Assembly: GCA_903864395.1 (NCBI GenBank)
Contig: CAIPFQ010000176.1
Coordinates: forward strand, 1-5,761
Source of the DNA: an uncultured Chlamydiae bacterium
GTDB lineage: Bacteria; Chlamydiota; Chlamydiia; Chlamydiales; SM23-39
DNA: 5,761 nt
Direction of reading: 5' to 3'
Shown here one piece after another: positions 1 through 5,368 of this stretch (within the stretch, counting starts at the first letter, position 1; every line of letters begins with the position of its first letter). The translations under genes were made by a program, and so were the position numbers. Under the pieces are notes generated by a model. The model saw only the letters and a program-made list of their open reading frames with translations, was not told where the DNA came from and did not search any database.

Positions 1-99
1 TCCTGGAAGGGCAAAAAGCCCCCTTCCATGAAAAATATTACCCCAGAAATGGTGGATTGGATAGATGATATAGTGCGGCGTGTCCTTCAGGCGGCTTGA
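1..99 (+). CDS. possible C-terminal end of an unidentified protein (partial)
   Basis: The frame starting at base 1 is open for 32 codons and ends in TGA at 97-99; its start lies outside the window. The visible tail is rich in charged and hydrophobic residues and ends in a helix-like segment (DWIDDIVRRVLQAA). I do not recognise the family. A 24-base palindrome followed by six T lies about 30 bases downstream, which fits a plus-strand gene ending here, converging on miaA. Against it: 32 open codons can occur by chance, the minus strand is also open here, and an 8-base inverted repeat lies inside the frame at 4-28. If the true start were the ATG at 28 it would be only a 23-residue peptide. Confidence 0.4.
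   Translation, partial: SWKGKKPPSMKNITPEMVDWIDDIVRRVLQAA
4..28. repeat. 8-base perfect inverted repeat (hairpin)
   Basis: TGGAAGGG at 4-11 is the exact reverse complement of CCCTTCCA at 21-28, with a 9-base loop. The stem is G+C rich and would be stable as RNA on either strand. No T run follows on either strand within the visible sequence, so it is not a clear intrinsic terminator. It lies inside the possible partial gene at 1-99 and could be just coding sequence. Confidence 0.45.
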
Positions 100-128
100 T
101 TCATCCTATCAAAAGCTGCAAAGTCGAA

Positions 129-163
129 TATAGGTCTTTGCAAAGACCTATAGCAGATTTTTT
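129..163 (+). terminator. 24-base perfect palindrome followed by T6, probable plus-strand terminator
   Basis: TATAGGTCTTTG (129-140) is followed at once by its exact reverse complement CAAAGACCTATA (141-152). As RNA it can fold into a 10-pair stem with a TGCA loop. Five bases later comes TTTTTT (158-163). On the minus strand no T run follows the palindrome, so any terminator function points to plus-strand transcription, stopping the possible gene that ends at 99 before it runs into miaA. The stem is only moderately G+C rich and the T run is slightly distant, so the call is moderate. A dimeric-protein binding site is the alternative. Confidence 0.42.
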
Positions 164-170
164 GTGACGT

Positions 171-290
171 TCAAGATGGATCCATTCTTGAAAAGCGATC
201 ACCTTTCTGGCAATACTTGGCCGGGCGCGATGGATTTTTGAACATTATAGAAAGTGTCTTTTTTTCTCTTCTATGTGGCTGATATTTCAT
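171..290 (-). CDS. doubtful small ORF, 39 residues, basic
   Basis: On the minus strand, AGGAG (299-295) sits four bases before an ATG at 290. The frame runs 39 codons to a TGA at 173-171. The peptide begins MKYQPHRREKKTLS, is strongly basic, and has no motif I recognise. It lies 95 bases downstream of the miaA stop on the same strand. A second frame, entered at the A5 run near 237-241, stays open past this stop to a TGA at 103-101 (about 48 codons from position 246), so this could be the remnant of a longer frameshifted gene. It may equally be chance. Confidence 0.2.
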   Translation of the reverse strand: MKYQPHRREKKTLSIMFKNPSRPAKYCQKGDRFSRMDPS

Positions 291-333
291 AAAACTCCTG
301 TTTTTTTGAAGATAAGAAGTAAAGGTGGTTTTG

Positions 334-358
334 TTGGGGAGGAGAACACCCCTCCCAA
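334..358 (-). other. hairpin downstream of miaA, no T run
   Basis: On the minus strand GGGAGG (356-351) pairs with CCTCCC (342-337) around an 8-base loop, and the stem can be lengthened by two T-A pairs across one bulged C. It begins about 28 bases after the miaA stop codon, where an operon terminator or an mRNA 3'-end stabilising hairpin would be expected. No T tract follows, so a Rho-independent terminator is not supported. Confidence 0.28.
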
Positions 359-385
359 AATTCTGCTCTGCGTAGAGATTTCCAA

Positions 386-1384
386 TTAGAAATCGTTATG
401 CTCAAAATCTTGCAGGATGATTTCCTTGAGCCTTTCGGGAGAATGCTCATCGCAATCGAGCCAACGAAAGAGAGGCTCATTCCGAAACCAAGTGAACTGC
501 CGTTTTGCAAAGCGGCGAGACGCCGTCTTAAACTCTGCTATAAAACGCTCCCTATCCGCCTCTGTTTGGGGACTCTCTAAAAATTCGAGAGCTTGGCGAT
601 AGCCAATCGCCTGCGCTGCCGCTCCATTTTTGCGCAAACCTTGATGCTCAAGATCGCGAACCTCTTCCAAAAAACCTTGCTGAATCATCGCATCGCACCT
701 CTCTTCAATCCGAGGGTATAACTTTTCTCGCCGATAATAAATAAACCAACAGCGAAAATCATAAGCCTGCTCTTGCAATTTGCCAGGCTTAGAAAAATCG
801 CTTACCCTCTTTTCTGAAAGAGTCATGATCTCAAGCGCGCGAATGATTTTATGCTGATCGCGCACAGAAATGGTCGCTGCGTAAACAGGATCGAAGAGTT
901 GAAGCCGCTCATAAAGAACATCAGTCCCAAGATCTTCCATCTGCTTTTCTAAAGAGGCGCGAATTTCTGGCACCGAAGGGGGCCCATCCGGCGGACCGTA
1001 CAAAAGAGTGTGAACATAAAACCCTGATCCTCCCACCACAATCGGAACATTTTCGCGCAAAACGATTTCCTTAAAAGCATTTTGTGCCGACTCATAAAAC
1101 ATAGCCACATTGTAATTCATCGATAAATCGCAAACGTCGAGGAGATGGTGAGAGACAAGCGCGCGCTGCTCAGGGCTTGCCTTTGCAGTGCCAATGTCCA
1201 TCCCTTGATACACTTGAACAGAATCGGCCGAAACCACCTCTCCGCCAAGCGCACTTGCCAAAGCAATAGAAAGACTTGTTTTCCCAGAGGCGGTAGGCCC
1301 TGCGATCACAAGAATCCGTTTTTTCCTTTTTTCAAGAAGAATTTTTTTCTTTTGCGAAGAAGGCGAGAGAAGAGCCGTTTTCAT
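386..1384 (-). CDS. miaA: tRNA dimethylallyltransferase MiaA
   Basis: Transfers the dimethylallyl group from DMAPP to N6 of adenosine 37, next to the anticodon of tRNAs reading codons that begin with U; cytoplasmic. The 332-residue protein has all the family marks: P-loop GPTASGKT (29-36), DSVQVYQ (54-60) with the catalytic-base aspartate D54, MDIGTAK (62-68), GGSGFY (118-123), HKIIRALEI (178-186), AIGYRQ (259-264) and the C-terminal block FAKRQFTWFRN (292-302). Length is slightly above the usual 300-320 because of a lysine-rich lead of about 22 residues before the first strand. The ATG overlaps the stop of the STAS gene as ATGA, and no Shine-Dalgarno is visible, so translation is probably coupled to the upstream gene. 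It is the last clear gene of the operon. Confidence 0.97.
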   Translation of the reverse strand: MKTALLSPSSQKKKILLEKRKKRILVIAGPTASGKTSLSIALASALGGEVVSADSVQVYQGMDIGTAKASPEQRALVSHHLLDVCDLSMNYNVAMFYESAQNAFKEIVLRENVPIVVGGSGFYVHTLLYGPPDGPPSVPEIRASLEKQMEDLGTDVLYERLQLFDPVYAATISVRDQHKIIRALEIMTLSEKRVSDFSKPGKLQEQAYDFRCWFIYYRREKLYPRIEERCDAMIQQGFLEEVRDLEHQGLRKNGAAAQAIGYRQALEFLESPQTEADRERFIAEFKTASRRFAKRQFTWFRNEPLFRWLDCDEHSPERLKEIILQDFEHNDF

Positions 1385-1725
1385 TTTTTAAATTGTAAAA
1401 CCTCTTTTTCATTCGAAAAAATCCGAAAGACTCGATCAAAGCCTGCCATTTTCAAAATCTCTTCTACCTCGCCACTCAGAGAAAATAACAAAAGAACCCC
1501 CTGTTTTGTATGCATTTTCTTGTTCATTGCAAGAAGAACTCGCATTCCAGCGCTGCTTAAATAATCGATATTCGCACAATCAAGAGCGATTCGCAAATGT
1601 TTTCCCTCCTCAATGAGTGGAGCGAGCTTTCTTTCCAATACCACGGCCGTGGCCGCATCGAGTCTACCGTCGAGGCGCAAAATCAGCACCTGATCGATCT
1701 CTTCAAGAGTAATTTGAATTCCCAT
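1381..1725 (-). CDS. rsbV: STAS-domain anti-sigma-factor antagonist, RsbV type
   Basis: A 114-residue single STAS domain of the SpoIIAA/RsbV class. In partner switching the unphosphorylated form binds an RsbW-type kinase/anti-sigma factor and frees its target; phosphorylation by RsbW blocks this, and an RsbU-type phosphatase reverses it. The N-terminal strand block ends in DGRLDAATA (19-27). The signature DYLSSAGMRVLL (54-65) keeps the serine pair S57-S58, one of which is the expected phosphosite. The end of the fold (GVLLLFSLSGEVEEILKMAGF, near 76-96) is intact. AAGGAG (1734-1729) lies three bases before the ATG and overlaps the khpA stop; the gene's own stop overlaps the miaA start. No rsbW or rsbU gene lies in the window. 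The place matches chlamydial rsbV2 by recalled gene order, so the numbering of the paralogue is inference. Confidence 0.9.
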   Translation of the reverse strand: MGIQITLEEIDQVLILRLDGRLDAATAVVLERKLAPLIEEGKHLRIALDCANIDYLSSAGMRVLLAMNKKMHTKQGVLLLFSLSGEVEEILKMAGFDRVFRIFSNEKEVLQFKK

Positions 1726-1728
1726 AAT

Positions 1729-1734
1729 CTCCTT
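1729..1734 (-). promoter_or_regulatory. Shine-Dalgarno of the STAS gene, overlapping the khpA stop
   Basis: AAGGAG on the minus strand (1734-1729) stands three bases before the ATG at 1725. Its first two bases are part of the khpA TAA stop (1735-1733). A ribosome ending khpA therefore sits on the next initiation region, which suggests coupled translation. The spacing is shorter than the usual 5-8 bases. Confidence 0.7.
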
Positions 1735-1963
1735 ATTGAATAACCTCTAAATGAAAGCGCACGCCCAGTCTAGATCCAATGATCATCGACAAGGTGCGTA
1801 AAGAACGGATAAGGCTTCCCTTGCGCCCCACCACTTTGCCAATATCTTCTGGCGCCACGCGAATTTCAATGAGAAATCCGCTCTGCCTTTCCAAAGAACG
1901 GATATTCACTGCATCGGGTTGGTTTACAATGTTTTTTACAAGATAAGCAATGAATTCATCCAC
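1733..1963 (-). CDS. khpA: KH-domain RNA-binding protein, KhpA (YlqC) family
   Basis: A 76-residue protein made of one KH domain. The fold reads EFIAYLVKNIV (3-13), a strand region ending IEIRVAPEDIGKVVG (32-46), then the nucleic-acid loop GRKG (46-49) as the canonical GxxG, followed by helix SLIRSLRTL. Length and layout are those of KhpA, which in Gram-positive bacteria binds RNA as a partner of KhpB/Jag and affects cell division and small-RNA biology. The role in this organism is inferred. The start is GTG at 1963, supported by a near-ideal AAGGAGG six bases upstream; no other in-frame start fits. It follows ftsQ after 58 bases, the widest gap inside the cluster, and leads directly into the STAS gene. 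Confidence 0.9.
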   Translation of the reverse strand: MDEFIAYLVKNIVNQPDAVNIRSLERQSGFLIEIRVAPEDIGKVVGRKGSLIRSLRTLSMIIGSRLGVRFHLEVIQ

Positions 1964-1969
1964 AAAATG

Positions 1970-1976
1970 CCTCCTT
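1970..1976 (-). promoter_or_regulatory. strong Shine-Dalgarno deciding the khpA GTG start
   Basis: AAGGAGG (1976-1970) lies six bases before the GTG at 1963. It is the best ribosome binding site in the window and settles the non-ATG start. Confidence 0.8.
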
Positions 1977-2021
1977 CGTGTGGAACTTTGAGTTTTTCAG
2001 GAGCATAGTCAACGAATTAAT

Positions 2022-2954
2022 TCAATGCAATGAAGCATCTAAGCTCGTTTGATTTTCCACAAAGGCGAGGTGGGGCAATCGCAAATCAATGATTCGAGGA
2101 GCGAAACGAGTCGAGTTCGCTGAAAGCGAAAGCTGAGAGCGGTATCCCTCTTCCATATTGCGCCGCAGAAGAAAAAAGCTTAAAAGCTGTTGTTCAAAAT
2201 TTTTTGACGCCATGCGGATAATTTTAGGAAATACACAAGACACTGTTTTGTCCTGCGTCTTTACAATCACCTCTTCTTCAGTAAACAGCACAATTTCTCT
2301 CTGTCCTAAGCTTGGAGCCAGAGCATTTGACACATCAATTCGTTTGACGCGAAACCCCTCAAGCCAGGGGGCTCCCTCTAAAAATTTAAGAATTTCGAGG
2401 CCCAAAGAAAAAAAAGCATTTTGCAGAGGCTCTGTCCATGCACCCCCCTTGCGCCCAAAGCGATCTGCAGGAAAACCGAAGGGAGGCAGCCCCAGATAAA
2501 TTTCAGGAATTTCTTTCGGCGAAAAAAAGGGGGCGAAAGGGAAAATATGCCCTGTTTCATCGATGGCGATATTTTTATAATCGGCTAGAAGAGCAATCGG
2601 TCTTCGCACTTCATAATTTACATAGATGCGATGCGGAGGCCTTTTTTTTACACAAACACTTTTAATCCAAGGGGAGGCCAAAAATTTTTTCTCCGCTGCC
2701 TTGCATTGAAACGCATACAAAGAGAGAGGACGATCGATAGAAAGACCTAAAATTTCCGCTAAATGATCGGTTTTAAGAGCCTCTTGCTGAGATCCCGTCT
2801 GCGTCAGAGCAAAAATCCAATTTTTTTCATCCAACAGCTGGCTTTTCTGATAATGCATCCAACACAAATACCCGCCCACGCTCAGAAGGAGCGTAGCGCA
2901 GCTCGAACCAATTAAACAAAACAGCCCCTGCTTCAGGGTCCACTCTTCATTCAT
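2022..2954 (-). CDS. ftsQ: FtsQ/DivIB-type cell division protein
   Basis: A 310-residue bitopic membrane protein. A short cytoplasmic N-terminus is followed by one membrane segment at about 10-32, then an extracytoplasmic part. Residues from about 45 to 118 look like the POTRA domain: a helix-rich start (DHLAEILGLS, 63-72), then a strand ending FLASPWIKSVCVKKRPPHRIYV (91-112, the 'P-W-V/I-x-x-v-x-v-x-R-x-P' pattern of FtsQ), VRRPIALL (116-123) and the IDETGHIF turn (131-138). The beta domain beyond is weakly conserved, as usual. FtsQ scaffolds the FtsL/FtsB complex and links it to FtsW/FtsI septal synthesis. Most chlamydiae lack FtsZ but keep this protein. The ATG overlaps the murC-ddl stop (ATGA), so translation is probably coupled, and the neighbour supports the call. 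Confidence 0.88.
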   Translation of the reverse strand: MNEEWTLKQGLFCLIGSSCATLLLSVGGYLCWMHYQKSQLLDEKNWIFALTQTGSQQEALKTDHLAEILGLSIDRPLSLYAFQCKAAEKKFLASPWIKSVCVKKRPPHRIYVNYEVRRPIALLADYKNIAIDETGHIFPFAPFFSPKEIPEIYLGLPPFGFPADRFGRKGGAWTEPLQNAFFSLGLEILKFLEGAPWLEGFRVKRIDVSNALAPSLGQREIVLFTEEEVIVKTQDKTVSCVFPKIIRMASKNFEQQLLSFFLLRRNMEEGYRSQLSLSANSTRFAPRIIDLRLPHLAFVENQTSLDASLH

Positions 2955-5266
2955 CGATGGCGAGCCCTATACAGCGCGTAAATAATCAACGCATCGCACA
3001 TCTCTCCCATGCTCACACGATCGTTCTCCCAAAGTTTTGGAAACGCGCTCGTATCTGTCAGTCCAGGGAATGGATTCACCTCGTTCAACCAAAAACATCC
3101 CCTTGCATCGATAAAAAAATCAACCCTCGCAAGCCCTTGGCAGCCAAGCACCTCATACACTTTTTTCGCAAGTTCGATCCCGACCCCTCTCTCAGCCTCG
3201 CTTAAACGCGCTGGGATCGCATACGGCATCGCTTGGGCTCCATATTTACTTGCATAGTCGACGAATGCACCGCCACTCAAGATTTCACAAGGAGGCCCCA
3301 CCCGAATGAAGTCATGGCCTAAAAGACCGAATTCAATCTGTCGCCCTTCTATATGCTTTTCCACCAAAATGCTATCGTCTAAGGCAAACGCCACCTCAGC
3401 CTTTGCAGACACATCGTCTCGACCCTCCGCGCGTCCGACGCCAATGCTAGAGCCGAGATGGATGGGCTTGATCCACACAGGATAAGAAAAAAGACTCTCG
3501 ATCTCTGCTAGGATTTTTTCAGGAGCTTTTTGGAATTTTTCTCTTTTTATTTCAAGAAAAGGAGCCGTAGGAATGCCGTACGACTGCGCAACCCTTTTCG
3601 TCCATCCTTTGTGCATGCACAGCGCGGACGATCCATAGTCGCACCCTGCATACGGAATGCGCAGCGTCTCTAAAAACCCTTGGATCATTCCGTCTTCTCC
3701 CCGAGGCCCGTGAAACACGGGGATCGCGACAGCGCAAGCCATTAAATCTTGTAAACCAGCATAGGAAAATCCTTCTTTAGACAAAGAAAAGGAAATCACA
3801 TCATAGACGGAAGAATCCAATCCTTTGAGAAGATTTTGCGCCGACATACAAGACACCTCGCGCTCAGAGGAATCTCCGCCAAATAAGACGGCCACCCGCA
3901 TTTTTTTTTGCGCTAAAGCCCATTTTTGCAAAATCACAGGGCCCAACAACGTAATATCACCCGCCCCGAGCGTCAAAAGCGTGTCAAGCGGCTGTAGGAT
4001 CGAAAGAACCGTCTCTTCCAAGTGAGGGCGTGAAGCTAAATGCATTTTATTCCCCCAACGTTTTTGCATAAACTCAAACAAGTTTTTTGCAAAACATCCC
4101 TCAATCGGCGCTTCCCCTGCGCCATACACGTCCGTTAAAATCAAACAATCTGCTCGATCGAAACTCTCAGCAAACGCAAAAAATAAATGCAAAAGACGCG
4201 TATAGCGATGGGGCTGAAAGACGACGACAAGACGCCTTTCTTTCGCGCGAGTGCGCAATGCGGCGAGAGTCGCTTTAATTTCCACAGGATGATGCCCATA
4301 ATCATCGAATACTTGCACCTTGCGCTCTTCCCCCTTAAATTCCATCCGTCTTTTGACTCCAGGAAATGTTTTAAGCCCTGAGCGCAAAAATTGTTCTTCG
4401 ATCCCCAATTGAATCCCCAGACCAAACACCGCAGCACTATTGAGCGCGTTATGGCTCCCAGACAAAGACACTTCAATCGAGGGGTAATATTTTCCCTGGA
4501 AGGCGCAATCAAAAAAGAGTTTTCCCTCCCCTTCCTCAAAAGCGCTTATTTTCAATGCCGCCGTTTGAGAAAATCCATAAGAGATTCCCCGATTTTCAAA
4601 ATTTTTTGCCAACCTCGGATCGTCTGCACACCAAAACAAAAGATTTGTGTCTTGAATCTTTTGCGCAAATTGACCAAACGCCTCTTCCAATCGCTGCAAG
4701 CTTTGCCAATAGTCCATATGATCTTCATCGAGATTCGTTACGATCGCTCCAAAGGGGGCCGCTTTCAAAAAAGATCCATCGCTCTCATCTAATTCAGCGA
4801 CAAAAAACTTTCCTGCGCCCGCTTTCCCATTTGTATTCCATTCAAGAACGATGCCTCCGAGGGCAAAGGTTGGATCGCAAGAGGCTTTAGCAAGCGTCCA
4901 GGCGAGAAGAGAGGAGGTCGTTGTTTTACCGTGCGTGCCTGTGACACAAAGAGATTGTTTTCCAGCCCCGAGTTGACTCAGCAACTCTGAGCGATGCAGC
5001 AAAGGAAGTTTTAGGCGCTTGGCTTCCCTCATCTCCTCGTTATCCTCCAACACGCTTGTGCTGTAAACCACGTGAGTCGACCCATGCACCTGAGAGGCTC
5101 TGTGACCGACATAGACTTGCGCACCCTCATGGCAAATCTCCGACAAAAGGGAACTGTCCGCAGAGTCGCTTCCCTGAACTCTCGCGCCGCGCTGCATCAA
5201 GACACGCGCCAAAGCGCTCATCCCAATCCCTCCCAGTCCAATAAAATGATACACTGGTGCATCCAT
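2951..5266 (-). CDS. murC/ddl: bifunctional UDP-N-acetylmuramate-L-alanine ligase / D-alanine-D-alanine ligase (MurC-Ddl fusion)
   Basis: A 771-residue fusion of two cytoplasmic ATP-dependent peptidoglycan enzymes. The MurC half (about 1-455) joins L-Ala to UDP-MurNAc. It shows the nucleotide-sugar motif GLGGIG (10-15), P-loop TGTHGKTTT (109-117), ELDESDGSF (158-166), TNLDEDHMDYW (177-187), GSHNALNSAAV (270-280), FDDYGHHPVEI (320-330), FQPHRYTRL (350-358) and DVYGAGE (379-385). The Ddl half (from M456) makes D-Ala-D-Ala: LFGGDSSEREVS (461-472), FHGPRGEDG (518-526), IKPIHLGSSIGVG (599-611), the KY pair (674-675) of the omega loop, typical of D-Ala-D-Ala rather than D-Ala-D-lactate ligases, ARVDFF (713-718) and NEVNPFPGLT (728-737). 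Both sites look intact. The linker is almost absent: a nine-A run lies exactly at the junction. The start at 5266 is chosen because MurC homology begins at once (VYHFIGLGGIG); an in-frame stop lies about 60 bases upstream and no good Shine-Dalgarno is seen. This fusion is typical of Chlamydiota. Confidence 0.97.
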   Translation of the reverse strand: MDAPVYHFIGLGGIGMSALARVLMQRGARVQGSDSADSSLLSEICHEGAQVYVGHRASQVHGSTHVVYSTSVLEDNEEMREAKRLKLPLLHRSELLSQLGAGKQSLCVTGTHGKTTTSSLLAWTLAKASCDPTFALGGIVLEWNTNGKAGAGKFFVAELDESDGSFLKAAPFGAIVTNLDEDHMDYWQSLQRLEEAFGQFAQKIQDTNLLFWCADDPRLAKNFENRGISYGFSQTAALKISAFEEGEGKLFFDCAFQGKYYPSIEVSLSGSHNALNSAAVFGLGIQLGIEEQFLRSGLKTFPGVKRRMEFKGEERKVQVFDDYGHHPVEIKATLAALRTRAKERRLVVVFQPHRYTRLLHLFFAFAESFDRADCLILTDVYGAGEAPIEGCFAKNLFEFMQKRWGNKMHLASRPHLEETVLSILQPLDTLLTLGAGDITLLGPVILQKWALAQKKMRVAVLFGGDSSEREVSCMSAQNLLKGLDSSVYDVISFSLSKEGFSYAGLQDLMACAVAIPVFHGPRGEDGMIQGFLETLRIPYAGCDYGSSALCMHKGWTKRVAQSYGIPTAPFLEIKREKFQKAPEKILAEIESLFSYPVWIKPIHLGSSIGVGRAEGRDDVSAKAEVAFALDDSILVEKHIEGRQIEFGLLGHDFIRVGPPCEILSGGAFVDYASKYGAQAMPYAIPARLSEAERGVGIELAKKVYEVLGCQGLARVDFFIDARGCFWLNEVNPFPGLTDTSAFPKLWENDRVSMGEMCDALIIYALYRARHR

Positions 5267-5306
5267 TCCAAAACAATACCACTTCCCATAAAAGGGATGA
5301 CACCTT

Positions 5307-5335
5307 TTTTTAATCGATCTACTGCACTAGGTCAA
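5307..5335 (-). promoter_or_regulatory. candidate sigma-70-type promoter of the murC-ddl operon
   Basis: Minus strand TTGACC (5335-5330, five of six to consensus) is followed after exactly 17 bases by TAAAAA (5312-5307, four of six). Transcription would start near 5300 and give a leader of about 35 bases. The position fits the first gene of the cluster. The -10 is weak and the site is predicted by eye only. Confidence 0.38.
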
Positions 5336-5348
5336 AAATAGGCAAAAA

Positions 5349-5368
5349 TGATATACTAGAGTATATCA
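5349..5368. promoter_or_regulatory. 20-base palindrome with an extended -10 on both strands
   Basis: TGATATACT (5349-5357), a two-base centre AG, then AGTATATCA (5360-5368), the exact reverse complement. Each arm reads TGnTATACT, an extended -10 element with five of six bases matching TATAAT, on its own strand. No good -35 is seen at 16-18 bases for either. It lies 13 bases upstream of the candidate -35 of the operon, centred about 58 bases before the predicted start of transcription. It could be an operator for a dimeric regulator, a pair of overlapping divergent promoters, or both. Confidence 0.45.

Noticed and set aside
271..510. 79-codon minus-strand frame overlapping the miaA end
   Set aside because: Reads the miaA 3' end in another frame, with low-complexity content and no ribosome binding site; a shadow of miaA.
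1145..1564. 139-codon plus-strand frame opposite miaA and the STAS gene
   Set aside because: Spans antisense to two certain genes; its composition (runs of F, K, R) mirrors the A-rich stretch encoding the MiaA N-terminus.
1964..2021. TTGACT in the ftsQ-khpA gap as an internal promoter
   Set aside because: No acceptable -10 lies 16-18 bases downstream (AAAGTT at 17), so an internal promoter is not supported; the gap is only 58 bases.
4141..4539. 132-codon minus-strand frame inside murC
   Set aside because: Same-strand, out-of-frame reading of strongly conserved MurC motifs; nothing recognisable in its product.
4391..4792. 133-codon plus-strand frame opposite murC
   Set aside because: Antisense shadow of a well-supported gene with no start signal or protein motif.
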